This document shows positions 1 through 7,675 of a stretch of 16,054 bases of DNA, piece by piece. The notes beneath the pieces are model-generated. The model was not told the DNA's origin. It did not search any database and saw nothing but the letters and a program-made list of their open reading frames with translations. Made by a program: the position numbers and the translations under genes. The first letter of the stretch is position 1. Every line of letters starts with the position of its first letter. The stretch lies in NCBI GenBank assembly GCA_943914115.1, contig CALUAU010000038.1, positions 1 to 16,054 on the forward strand, given 5' to 3'. Source of the stretch: an uncultured Microbacteriaceae bacterium (lineage in GTDB: Bacteria; Actinomycetota; Actinomycetes; Actinomycetales; Microbacteriaceae).

Positions 1-15
1 GCCACTCCCCGACTC

Positions 16-366
16 CTAAACAGAGGTCCAAGTCGGGTATTGAACACCCTCCTGCTTGTCTTCTGAGTTCCAATAGTCGTCGGAAAGAATCGGCTTGCAT
101 TTCAGCAGAAGTCGCTCGAAGCTCTCATCCGGCCCGTCAAGTTCGTTCTTGGTCGTGTACTCCGCGGGGAAAAGTTCAGCAATCTGCCGCTGGATTTGTT
201 GCGATCGAGCCTTCACCTCATGTGCATCCGCAACCGACGCGGTCACAACTGGAGCATGAGCACCACCACAACCCGCGAGCAGCACCGACATTAGCACCAC
301 CAGGAATACCAACATCACTACCCCTCGCACCGATCGCCGCGGCGAAAGATTCGTATAGCAATGCAC
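16..366 (-). CDS. Short lipoprotein, truncated paralog of the next gene
   Basis: Predicted secreted lipoprotein of 116 residues; function unknown. An n-region with Arg residues is followed by a hydrophobic stretch and the lipobox LLAGC, with the lipidated Cys at residue 33. The GTG at 366 was chosen because it has GAGG about 9 nt upstream and places the Cys at residue 33, exactly as in the neighbouring paralog; a GTG at 429 would extend it by 21 residues. The mature part closely matches the paralog (QIAELFPAEYTTKNEL, LLKCKPI, DDYWNSE). After GVQY the similarity stops and a TAG ends the protein about 86 residues earlier than the paralog. The five codons left before the window edge do not settle whether this is a nonsense mutation, an indel or a naturally short protein. 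It may be a decaying copy. Confidence 0.6.
   Translation of the reverse strand: MHCYTNLSPRRSVRGVVMLVFLVVLMSVLLAGCGGAHAPVVTASVADAHEVKARSQQIQRQIAELFPAEYTTKNELDGPDESFERLLLKCKPILSDDYWNSEDKQEGVQYPTWTSV
131..197. repeat. Direct repeat copy 1 inside lipoprotein gene
   Basis: This 67-nt segment matches 901..967 at 61 of 67 bases, with no gap, including an exact 26-nt run (137-162 against 907-932). It encodes the core FPxEYTTKNEL region of both lipoproteins. It marks a tandem gene duplication rather than a mobile repeat. Confidence 0.8.
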
Positions 367-530
367 AGTCTCAGTCCTCGCTCTCTTCAACGGTGACACT
401 AATTCCCAGCCTCTCGTACGGCTGACCACGAATGCCCATACTCACAGCATCTGTGGCCGTTGTCATTGCGCAACATCAAATAGCAGCAAAGCGCATCTCG
501 TAAACATTCCACGACTTCCGAAACGATCCT

Positions 531-1139
531 CTAGATTTCGTGGCTAGGTGGCATGGTTTCCGGGATGAAGCAGGGGCTCCAGACATAAATCAGAACGATA
601 TGTCTACTGCTTTCTTCTGGGAGCACGTAACTCAGCATGATCTCGTACCCATCGGCCGTGTAGAGAGTGTCGTCTTCGGTTGGAATTTCGGGGATGAGTT
701 CCTCTACGATATCGATATCTGGCGAGTGGATGATGTCTTGATAGACTTGATCAACAATTTGCGCAACAGGTGCCCCGTCATCAAGCCGCACCGTGAATCC
801 ACCTGTGTATTGAACGCCGTTGTTATCCTCTTCTGAGCTCCAATATTCCTCGGAAATAATCGGCTTACATTTGAGAAGGGTCATTTTGAAGTCTTCATCT
901 GGACCTTCAAGTTCGTTCTTGGTCGTGTACTCGCCAGGGAAAAGTTCAGCAATCTGCCACTGGATTTCCAGTGAGCGGTCTTTCATGTCGTAGGCGTCAG
1001 CAACCGGCGTAGTCGCCACTGGTGGACGGGCGGCGCTATCGCAGCCGGCGAGTAGTGCGACCAGTAGCGGCGCCATGAGTACCAGTTTTCTGGCAGCTTG
1101 CGCGGGCCGGGGTGATGGAAGGCGCGTATGGTGGGGCAT
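531..1139 (-). CDS. Full-length lipoprotein, possible immunity protein
   Basis: Predicted membrane-anchored lipoprotein of 202 residues, of a family I do not recognise by name. It has a signal peptide of about 32 residues with the lipobox LLAGC (Cys33). A mature domain follows with a helical start (VADAYDMKDRSLEIQWQIAE), a region TTKNELEGPDEDF, LLKCKPIIS and a C-terminal strand-rich part with a second Cys (SPCFIPE). The Cys in CKP and the Cys near the end could pair outside the cytoplasm. Its ATG lies 4 nt after the stop of the hydrolase gene, so it is probably co-transcribed with it; no strong ribosome site is visible, which suits translational coupling. The acidic mature domain and its place after a secreted-enzyme candidate suggest an immunity or accessory protein, by analogy with lipoprotein immunity to type VII lipase effectors. 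That role is inferred only. Confidence 0.75.
   Translation of the reverse strand: MPHHTRLPSPRPAQAARKLVLMAPLLVALLAGCDSAARPPVATTPVADAYDMKDRSLEIQWQIAELFPGEYTTKNELEGPDEDFKMTLLKCKPIISEEYWSSEEDNNGVQYTGGFTVRLDDGAPVAQIVDQVYQDIIHSPDIDIVEELIPEIPTEDDTLYTADGYEIMLSYVLPEESSRHIVLIYVWSPCFIPETMPPSHEI
901..967. repeat. Direct repeat copy 2 inside lipoprotein gene
   Basis: Partner of 131..197; 61 of 67 bases are identical, without gaps. It lies in the full-length lipoprotein gene. The flanking parts of the two genes are clearly more diverged, so this segment may have been kept similar by selection or by gene conversion. Confidence 0.8.
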
Positions 1140-1143
1140 GGGC

Positions 1144-2811
1144 TTAGTCTTTGATCTCTTTAACTACGGCATTAATTCCCGGTTTATTAGCCTCGGGTCC
1201 CTGAACGATTCGCGAGTGCCCGTCGAGCGGATTGTTATTGATATGGGGCTCAAGGGTCTTCTGTTCGAATGCGTTACTGTTATGCGGGGTGTGCACGAAC
1301 GGATCGAGGGCATTAATGGCATCGTTTTTGTATTGAATGTGGGTGTATTCAGTATTGGGGTTGGGTAGCCATTCGCTCACGAGATAGGACCCGGCATCGG
1401 AGATCATTTCATCAACCACCATTCCCTGCGCCTCTGCTGCAGAAAGCTTAGTCATGCCGGCACTGTGCCCCTTAGCAACAGTTTTCGTATCCTCGGAGTA
1501 ATCTTCCATCTGAATGAGTTTTTGGAACTCAAACACCTTCTCGCCCCGCTCGCCCATCTCGGAAGGTGACGAGTTCGCACCCTCACCGACCCATGTTGAC
1601 CACGGCCCGTCTTTGATCGTGAATTCCAGAGCCTGTGTGCCTACTCGGTCAAGCCAATTTACAATTGCTTGTGGGAAGTCAGTTATTCCGCTCGCGAAGC
1701 TGCCGAAGTCTGTGCCGGTGCCCGGAACATAACTGATTACAGTATCCGGGTTCTTGGAGAGGTCACCGTTCACGGCAATGATGCTGTCATTGGCCGGGTC
1801 AAACTTCACAGCACCATCACCTGCCAACAGTCGCTCGGCTGCTCCACGCTGGGCAAGCAAATCCTCGCGGGCGCGCTCCAATTCGAATAACCGATTCTGC
1901 TGTTCCGGTGTGTAAACCGGAGCAGACGGAGGCAGCCAGACTGTGCCGGACGGGTCTTTCGTCTGCTTGGCAGCTGCGTCATCTTCAATCCTCGCGATCT
2001 CGGCATCAATCTCTTGCAGCTGAGGGCCAGTTTCATCGAGGAAAGCTTGCATGTTCCGATCGTTGGCGAGTTTTCGAACCGCGAAAGGAATCCCTGCAAG
2101 GTTGCCGAGGAGATCGGGGTATTGAGCAAGAAGCCGGTCCTGCTGCGGCTGGCTCAGTGAATCCCACGCCGCTCGGACCGCTGCAGGATCGCTACTGGCC
2201 CACTGCTCAACAACCTGCCGCGCGATAGGTGAGTCGCCGGTTCCCGATGCCTCAGTGACCACAGTACGATCACTGCAAATTTGCGCAACCGTGGTGAGAT
2301 CGAGCTTCAATGTCTGGCGAGTCTCACGTGCCGCGGCCAGGATGCGATCCACATCAGACTGCAAAATAATGCGCTTGGCGTATGCGTGGGCGTATGGCGT
2401 GTCGTCAAGCTCCCCAGTTGCGGCCGTAGAGATGAGCGTTGTGGTTTTCGATTCGAGGGCATAGTCGCTGAGCGAAACGGTGCCACTCTCATCGATCACC
2501 AAATAGTTCTCGGTGATACGCGCATCAGTCGCCTCCACCTCGAGCGCGATCTGCTCCACCGACTCTGCAGCGGTGTTGAACGCTTGCATGAGCCGTGTCA
2601 GTGCGGATTCGGCGACGTCTGCGTCGTAGGTAAGCGAGTAGAGCGCACCCCGTAACGCATCTGCGGTGTGCCCCTCGCTAGTGACGCCCTTGATGGCTCC
2701 GTAAAGATCATCACCGGCGCCCTCGAGCTTGGCTTGCAGGTGCTTCGCCTCTTGGAATGTATCTTCAAGCGGCGCGTCACTCCAACGCCGTAAATCAGCC
2801 CAAGTGGTCAT
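1144..2811 (-). CDS. WXG-like N-terminus plus DUF1023 alpha/beta hydrolase
   Basis: Predicted serine hydrolase of 555 residues, probably exported by a type VII (ESX-like) route because no signal peptide is present. Residues 1-110 are helical with Trp4 and Trp10, like the N-terminal WXG100-type segments of actinobacterial DUF1023 proteins. Residues 215-255 carry the family hallmark LLGNLAGIPFAVRKLAND. Residues 265-330 look like a coiled coil (EIDAEIARIED, ELERAREDLLAQ). The alpha/beta fold follows: ISYVPGTGTDFG near 359-370, then GHSAG at 448-452, making Ser450 the likely nucleophile. Asp497 or Asp503 and His532 are candidate triad partners. The ATG overlaps the stop of the small gene upstream (ATGA), with GGAG 5 nt before the start. 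The substrate is unknown; a lipid or other ester is plausible. Base composition is lower in GC than genes to the right. Confidence 0.8.
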   Translation of the reverse strand: MTTWADLRRWSDAPLEDTFQEAKHLQAKLEGAGDDLYGAIKGVTSEGHTADALRGALYSLTYDADVAESALTRLMQAFNTAAESVEQIALEVEATDARITENYLVIDESGTVSLSDYALESKTTTLISTAATGELDDTPYAHAYAKRIILQSDVDRILAAARETRQTLKLDLTTVAQICSDRTVVTEASGTGDSPIARQVVEQWASSDPAAVRAAWDSLSQPQQDRLLAQYPDLLGNLAGIPFAVRKLANDRNMQAFLDETGPQLQEIDAEIARIEDDAAAKQTKDPSGTVWLPPSAPVYTPEQQNRLFELERAREDLLAQRGAAERLLAGDGAVKFDPANDSIIAVNGDLSKNPDTVISYVPGTGTDFGSFASGITDFPQAIVNWLDRVGTQALEFTIKDGPWSTWVGEGANSSPSEMGERGEKVFEFQKLIQMEDYSEDTKTVAKGHSAGMTKLSAAEAQGMVVDEMISDAGSYLVSEWLPNPNTEYTHIQYKNDAINALDPFVHTPHNSNAFEQKTLEPHINNNPLDGHSRIVQGPEANKPGINAVVKEIKD

Positions 2812-2996
2812 GGCTGCTCCGTTCGGATCGCGTTGAAGATTTCGGCATAGTCAGTATCAGCGTCGGCAAAATCGGTAGCGGCGCGATGGCAGGCGTCACT
2901 TGCCTCTTCAGCTCGTTCCGCCAGAGTGCGGATGAATCGCTCCAGCTCAATTGTGACCGATTCAAGATCGGCCTCATTGCCACCGGGCATCGCCAA
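2808..2996 (-). CDS. Small helical WXG100-like partner protein
   Basis: A 62-residue ORF with a TTG start, or 60 residues from the ATG at 2990. It is almost entirely helical and acidic (LESVTIELERFIRTLAERAE, then ADTDYAEIF) and has no signal peptide. The end resembles the C-terminal half of actinobacterial WXG100-like proteins, which often close with an Asp/Ala-rich helix. It overlaps the hydrolase gene by ATGA, so the two are probably translated together, as ESX substrate and partner pairs are. The start is poorly supported: no good ribosome site precedes 2996 or 2990, and a better start lies at 3048 in another frame. The real protein may therefore be a 79-residue product needing a +1 shift. 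The function as a secretion partner or chaperone is inferred. Confidence 0.6.
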   Translation of the reverse strand: MAMPGGNEADLESVTIELERFIRTLAERAEEASDACHRAATDFADADTDYAEIFNAIRTEQP

Positions 2997-3048
2997 CTAC
3001 TCGGCTGGTGCTAAGAAGCTCCGCTTCAGAAATCGATAGATTGGCCAT
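2974..3048 (-). other. Short ORF in offset frame, likely N-terminal half of the small partner
   Basis: ATG at 3048 opens 24 codons beginning MANLSISEAELLSTS and ending with TGA at 2974-2976. AAGGGTG lies about 8 nt before the ATG, a better ribosome site than the downstream starts have. The opening resembles the first helix of WXG100-like proteins. Reading CAA, skipping one T of the TGA and continuing with GAG joins it to the 62-residue frame and gives 79 residues with continuous helix. The frames coexist only between 2974 and 2996. This could be a single-base insertion, an assembly or sequencing error, or a programmed +1 shift at the stop codon. Confidence 0.5.
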
Positions 3049-3174
3049 TATCCCATCACCCTTAATGAGGAAGACTGCGAACTTTAGTTCAAGGGGAGTC
3101 TAACCACGCACCAGAGTTTCGCCGCAATATCCGGCAGAAGTTCGTTGCGTTGTCTTACGTCAAAACATGACCTT

Positions 3175-3193
3175 TCGCCTCACCACGAGGCGA
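3175..3193 (-). terminator. Hairpin after recR, possible terminator
   Basis: A perfect 7-bp stem (TCGCCTC paired with GAGGCGA) around a 5-nt loop lies 33 nt past the recR stop. No clean T-run follows; a TTTT occurs about 10 nt further on. It may end the dnaX-recR transcript. The rest of 3049-3225 should hold the promoter of the hydrolase operon. I see only a weak candidate there: TTGAAC at 3092-3087 with CATTAA about 19 nt on. Confidence 0.45.
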
Positions 3194-3225
3194 CTGCTCA
3201 AACAAACTCAGAACAGCGAATCGCA

Positions 3226-3825
3226 CTATTCACCGATGATGCGGCGGCCCGCAAAAGCTCGCCCCAGGGTGATCTCGTCGGCATATTCAAGGTCGCCACC
3301 CACCGGCAGCCCCGACGCCAACCGTGAGGTATTCACCCCCATCGACACCAGCAGCCGCGACAGATAGCTGGCAGTGGCATCACCCTCGAGGTTTGGGTCG
3401 GTGGCGATAATCACCTCGGTCACCTCGCCCGACTCAAGCCTCGGCATGAGCGAGCGGATATTTAACTGGTCAGGGCCAATACCGTCGATCGGCGAAATCG
3501 CTCCACCAAGCACGTGATAGCGCCCGTTAAACTCGCCGGTTCGTTCGATCGCAGCCACATCTTTCGGCTCTTCAACCACACAAATCAAGCTCGAGTCGCG
3601 GTCGGGGTCGCCACACAGCTGACAAAGTTCTGACTCGGCAACATTTCCACACACCTGGCAAAACTTGACACGGTCACGCACCTGCAGCAGCACATTCGCC
3701 AGCCGCGACACATCAAAGTTCTGGGTCTGCACGATGTGAAAAGCGATGCGCTGCGCCGACTTCGGCCCCACCCCGGGAAGCCGACCCAGTTCGTCAATAA
3801 GGTCTTGGACGATGCCCTCGTACAC
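3226..3825 (-). CDS. recR: Recombination mediator RecR
   Basis: RecR acts with RecO (and RecF) to load RecA on single-stranded DNA at gaps during recombinational repair. Its 199 residues are the normal length. In order it has a helix-hairpin-helix ([17 protein letters not shown], about 14-30), a four-cysteine zinc site (Cys56, Cys59, Cys68, Cys71), a Toprim domain (about 80-175, with VVEE near 83 and [15 protein letters not shown] at 141-155) and the C-terminal RIIGE end. The start is a GTG two nt after the dnaX stop, with GAGGAG about 8 nt upstream inside the end of dnaX. The dnaX-recR pair is a widespread operon, so co-expression is expected. Nothing is missing from the known motifs. Confidence 0.97.
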   Translation of the reverse strand: MYEGIVQDLIDELGRLPGVGPKSAQRIAFHIVQTQNFDVSRLANVLLQVRDRVKFCQVCGNVAESELCQLCGDPDRDSSLICVVEEPKDVAAIERTGEFNGRYHVLGGAISPIDGIGPDQLNIRSLMPRLESGEVTEVIIATDPNLEGDATASYLSRLLVSMGVNTSRLASGLPVGGDLEYADEITLGRAFAGRRIIGE

Positions 3826-3827
3826 GA

Positions 3828-6290
3828 CTATCGCTCCTCAGGTGGTGCTTCAAAATCATCCGGTGCGTCTGCGTCGCTCGGCCCGTCAGGCGCTGCCGCG
3901 GCTCCCGCTCCGAACGGTGACGGCTCGGGCAGTGCTTCTTCGCCCACGAATCGGGCGCTGAGCAGTTCGCGAACTACCGACTCACCGTAGCGGTCGGCCT
4001 GCGCCGGGTGTCGGTGGCGCTCCGGCTCGGGAGCTTCTGCGGCTTCAGGTTCAGAATCGCGTACCGGTTCGGCTCCGCCACCGAGCTCGGCAACCTCCCA
4101 CGTGGGGGATGCCGGCGGCGGAATCACCGGCGCCTGCGGTGCAGTTGCACGTTCCATTTCGATCGCCTCTCGAGCGGCGATGACTTCGGGGATGCGCTCC
4201 TCAGCCACCGATTCGGATGCAGCAGGAGACTGTGGCTCGGGCCGCGCAGCCGCCGGCTTGTCGGCTACAGCGGCGAGGTCATCCCACCCCGAACCGGGGC
4301 CGTCTTCGACAGCACCCGAGGGAATCTCGGCCACATCCCAGGTGATCGCGCCGGGGTTCGATCGTGTTTCTGCAACCGGCTGTGCGGCCGCTTTTGCTGG
4401 TTGCTTCGACGCGGTCGTCGGGCTAGGAGATGCGTTACCGGCTGCTAACTGCGCAGATCGGTCGCCCTCCGCATCATCGCGGCCGTCCGCAGAGCTGCCA
4501 CCGGCGGGCCCGTCATGACGAGGCGACCCATCGGCAAGCACGCGCGGATAGATGAGCACCTCAAAACCAAATGTCTGACTCAGCGCGGCTTTCAGGTGGT
4601 GACCCGGTGCCATACCGCTGGCATCCTTGCGTTTGAATTGTTCAAACAACCCGCGGTTCGGCACCTCTACCCGCAGCGAATTACCCTGCCACGCCACTGG
4701 CTCAACCCGTTCGACAACTGCCCACGCCGAACGCCCCGCGGTTTCGAGCACCCGCTCGAGCACATCGGGCCAGGCGTCACGCACGCGGCGTAAATCGACC
4801 TCAGCTGGCGAGCCCGAAACTTCATCTTCTGCCGAACGAGCACCCGGGCGGCTATCGGGCTCATCATGCGGTGGGGTCGCCGCGGCAGGTTCATCGTGCC
4901 CGGTGACAGCTGGCGCGGTTGCCGCGGCCCACGCCGAAGCTGCTTCTTCGGCCGCGTTCGGCTTCGGCTCGGGCTGAGCTTTCGGCTCGGGCTTGGGCGT
5001 GGACGGTTTTGCGGAAGTTTCGGGCTTCACCCGCTGCTGTGATGCTGCGGGTTCGTCGGCTGCGCGCTGCTGAGGTGCCGCGGTCGCCGAGTCGGTTGTT
5101 TCGCGGGATGCGGCCGCCACTCGGCCGCTCGACCCCGCGCCGGGTTCAAGCACGGCAGCGCCATCGCTTCCGGTGTCGGCAAAGCGGGCCCGCAGTGCCA
5201 CCAGGATGCGCGCCACCATCAGTTCAAGCTGCAGCCGCGGCGCGGTCACTCCGGCCATCTCTGCAAGTGTCGCATTCACCGCATCCGCTATCGCGCTCAA
5301 CTGCTCGGGACGAAACCGGGCCGCCGAGTCGCGCAACCGGTTGAGGTCGGCATCCGACATACCCCGCAGCACCGAGCCGGCACTGTCGCCGGTGGCTTTG
5401 GCAACAATCAGATCCCGCACCCGCTCGAGCAGGTCTTCAACGAAGCGGCGCGGATCTTGACCCGACTGAATCACATCGTCAATTGCGCCGTAGGCTTCGG
5501 CGGCGTCACCGTCCGCGAGCGCCGTGATCGTCGCATCCAATAGCCCGGATGCGGTGAATCCGAGCAGCTGCGAGGCCATCTCGTACTGCATCTGGCTGCC
5601 CTCGGTGCCGGCAATCAGCTGGTCGAGCAGCGAAAGCGTGTCACGTGCCGAGCCACCGCCTGCGCGCACCACCAGCGGCAGCACACCCGATTCGGCCGTC
5701 ACGTTCTCGTGCTCACAGATCTCACCGAGGTAGGCGAGCATAGTTGCCGGTGCGATCAGCCGGAACGGGTAGTGGTGGGTTCGCGAACGGATGGTGCCGA
5801 TCACCTTTTCGGGTTCGGTCGTCGCGAAAATAAACAGCACCTGCTCGGGCGGCTCTTCGACCACTTTCAGCAGCGCATTGAAGCCCTGCGAGGTCACCAT
5901 GTGGGCCTCGTCAATGATGAAAATTTTGTAGCGGTCGCGGGCCGGCGCGGTAACCGCACGCTCACGCAGTTCGCGGGCGTCGTCGACACCACCGTGGCTG
6001 GCCGCGTCAATTTCGATGACGTCGAGCGAACCGCCACCGTCACGGCCAAGTTCGCGGCACGAATCACATTCACCGCAGGGCATCGGAGTGGGGCCCTGCG
6101 CGCAGTTCAGACAGCGCGCGAGGATGCGCGCCGAAGAGGTTTTACCGCAGCCGCGCGGGCCCGAAAATAGATAGGCGTGGTTAATGCGCCCCGTGCGCAG
6201 CGCGGTCATCAGCGGTTCAGTGACCTGCTGCTGACCGATCATCTCGGCGAAATTCTCGGGCCGATAACGGCGGTAGAGGGCTGCGACCAT
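3828..6290 (-). CDS. dnaX: DNA polymerase III subunit gamma/tau
   Basis: Clamp-loader ATPase of the replicative polymerase, 820 residues. The AAA+ module has Walker A GPRGCGKT (44-51), a zinc site (Cys63, Cys72, Cys75, Cys78), Walker B with IIDEAH (125-130) and the sensor FIFATTEPE (153-161). A conserved domain III follows to about residue 370. Residues 375-495 are a low-complexity Ala/Pro/Glu/Lys linker. A folded block at about 497-588 matches the polymerase-binding part of tau. Residues 590-820 are again disordered, with a duplicated motif ([11 protein letters not shown] at 650, [11 protein letters not shown] at 730) and a helix [14 protein letters not shown] near 768. The ATG has AGGA 8 nt upstream. 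It follows ackA after 50 nt. I see no slippery A-run typical of the enterobacterial gamma frameshift, so only tau may be made. Confidence 0.96.
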   Translation of the reverse strand: MVAALYRRYRPENFAEMIGQQQVTEPLMTALRTGRINHAYLFSGPRGCGKTSSARILARCLNCAQGPTPMPCGECDSCRELGRDGGGSLDVIEIDAASHGGVDDARELRERAVTAPARDRYKIFIIDEAHMVTSQGFNALLKVVEEPPEQVLFIFATTEPEKVIGTIRSRTHHYPFRLIAPATMLAYLGEICEHENVTAESGVLPLVVRAGGGSARDTLSLLDQLIAGTEGSQMQYEMASQLLGFTASGLLDATITALADGDAAEAYGAIDDVIQSGQDPRRFVEDLLERVRDLIVAKATGDSAGSVLRGMSDADLNRLRDSAARFRPEQLSAIADAVNATLAEMAGVTAPRLQLELMVARILVALRARFADTGSDGAAVLEPGAGSSGRVAAASRETTDSATAAPQQRAADEPAASQQRVKPETSAKPSTPKPEPKAQPEPKPNAAEEAASAWAAATAPAVTGHDEPAAATPPHDEPDSRPGARSAEDEVSGSPAEVDLRRVRDAWPDVLERVLETAGRSAWAVVERVEPVAWQGNSLRVEVPNRGLFEQFKRKDASGMAPGHHLKAALSQTFGFEVLIYPRVLADGSPRHDGPAGGSSADGRDDAEGDRSAQLAAGNASPSPTTASKQPAKAAAQPVAETRSNPGAITWDVAEIPSGAVEDGPGSGWDDLAAVADKPAAARPEPQSPAASESVAEERIPEVIAAREAIEMERATAPQAPVIPPPASPTWEVAELGGGAEPVRDSEPEAAEAPEPERHRHPAQADRYGESVVRELLSARFVGEEALPEPSPFGAGAAAAPDGPSDADAPDDFEAPPEER

Positions 6291-6340
6291 GCCTCATATC
6301 CTAGGCGGTGCGCAGCTGAGCAGCCGCCGCCAGCCAGGCA

Positions 6341-7537
6341 CTACTCGCCTCCCACCGTGGCAAGCGCCTGGCGGGCAATTTCGAGCTCTTCGTTGGTGGG
6401 CACCACCAGCACCCGCACCCGCGAGCGCGCCGTCGAAATCTCGCGGATCTCGTCACCGCCGGCGGCGGCGTTCTTTTCAAGGTCGAGCTCAACGCCCAGC
6501 CATTCCAGCCGCTCGCAGGTGCGGCGGCGCACCTCGGCCGAGTTTTCGCCGACGCCAGCGGTCCAGACAATGACATCGCCACCACCGAGCTGCACGAGAT
6601 AGGCGCCCAGGTAGTGGCGCATCCGCTGCACATACACGCTCAGCCCCACCTCGGCTCGCTCATCGCCAGCCTCGACGCGCTCGACGATATCGCGCACATC
6701 GTTAGTGCCGGTGAGCCCCAGCAGCCCCGACTTGCGGTTGAGCAGCTCGTCGAGCTCGCTGATGCTGTAGTCGCCCTTGCGGTGCAGGTGGAAAAGCACG
6801 GCCGGGTCGATATTGCCCGAGCGGGTGCCCATCACGAGGCCCTCCAGCGGCGTCATCCCCATCGAGGTGTCGACCGATTTGCCGCCGTCAACGGCGCAGG
6901 CCGAGGCGCCGTTGCCCACATGCATTACGACGATGCGGAGGTCTTCAATGGGCTTACCGAGAAACTCGGCGGCTTTTTCGGCAACGTATTTGTGGCTCGT
7001 ACCGTGCGCGCCATATTTGCGGATGCGGTATTTCTCTGCCACTTCACGGTCGATTGCGTAGAGGCTCGTCGCGTCGGGCATGGTGGTGTGGAAGGCGGTA
7101 TCGAACACCGCCACATGCGGGATACCGGGGAACATCCGGCGGGCGCTGCGAATACCGGCGAGGTTCGGGGGGTTGTGTAGCGGGGCCAGCGGGATGAGCT
7201 CTTCAATATCGGTCTCGACGCTGTCGTCAACGATGGTGGGCCCGAAAAAGCGACGCGCGCCCTGCACGATGCGGTGCCCCACCGCCACCAGTGGCACCTC
7301 GTCGAGCACGGGGCCGTACTGCTCGAAGCCGCTGAGCATCTGCTCGAAGGCTTCGTCGTGGTTCGCCACCGGAGCGTGGCGCTCGTGCTTGCCCTCATCG
7401 TTGCCGTGGCTGATGATGCCCATCGCCTCGCCGATGCGCTCCACCTTGCCGGCGGCGAGCATGCGTTCATTCGACATGTCGATCAGCTGGTACTTCAGCG
7501 ACGACGAGCCCGAGTTCACTACGAGAACAACACTCAT
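6341..7537 (-). CDS. ackA: Acetate kinase
   Basis: Cytoplasmic enzyme interconverting acetyl phosphate plus ADP with acetate plus ATP; it is the second step of the Pta-AckA pathway. At 398 residues it has the normal length and all signature parts: NSGSSSLKY (8-16), VGHRIVQG with Arg89, FDTAFH with Asp146, YGAHGTSHKYV with catalytic His178, VGNGAS near 208, GTRSGNIDP with Arg239, and PTNEELEIA with Glu383/384. The ATG at 7537 is the conserved family start, though only a weak ribosome site is visible. Its partner pta lies at 10986-13079 on the same strand but is separated by three unrelated genes. The 138 nt upstream show no clear promoter or terminator. Confidence 0.97.
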   Translation of the reverse strand: MSVVLVVNSGSSSLKYQLIDMSNERMLAAGKVERIGEAMGIISHGNDEGKHERHAPVANHDEAFEQMLSGFEQYGPVLDEVPLVAVGHRIVQGARRFFGPTIVDDSVETDIEELIPLAPLHNPPNLAGIRSARRMFPGIPHVAVFDTAFHTTMPDATSLYAIDREVAEKYRIRKYGAHGTSHKYVAEKAAEFLGKPIEDLRIVVMHVGNGASACAVDGGKSVDTSMGMTPLEGLVMGTRSGNIDPAVLFHLHRKGDYSISELDELLNRKSGLLGLTGTNDVRDIVERVEAGDERAEVGLSVYVQRMRHYLGAYLVQLGGGDVIVWTAGVGENSAEVRRRTCERLEWLGVELDLEKNAAAGGDEIREISTARSRVRVLVVPTNEELEIARQALATVGGE

Positions 7538-7675
7538 GACCTGGGTGGCTTTCGGTTAGGGAATATCGACAGACATGCGGATGGACTTCAATTACGGCGT
7601 CTTTCAGCCTAGTTGGCGTTCACGCTCGGCTCGTAAACGGTTAACAGGGTTGGCAGGCGCCCCGGCAACGCGCCC

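Noticed and set aside
443..455. 13-nt palindrome CACAG-CAT-CTGTG between the two lipoprotein genes
   Set aside because: A 5-bp stem with a 3-nt spacer is short and solitary, with no promoter placed around it, so an operator cannot be supported.
3145..3367. Short plus-strand frames across the recR end
   Set aside because: They are small, overlap recR in antisense and lack ribosome sites or motifs.
6291..6340. GC-rich partial inverted repeats in the ackA-dnaX gap
   Set aside because: Pairings such as GCTG/CAGC and GGCGG/CCGCC are imperfect and have no T-run, so neither a terminator nor the SRP RNA gene sometimes found near dnaX could be supported.
6614..7180. Plus-strand frame of 188 codons
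   Set aside because: It is antisense to ackA and shows only shadow-type composition.
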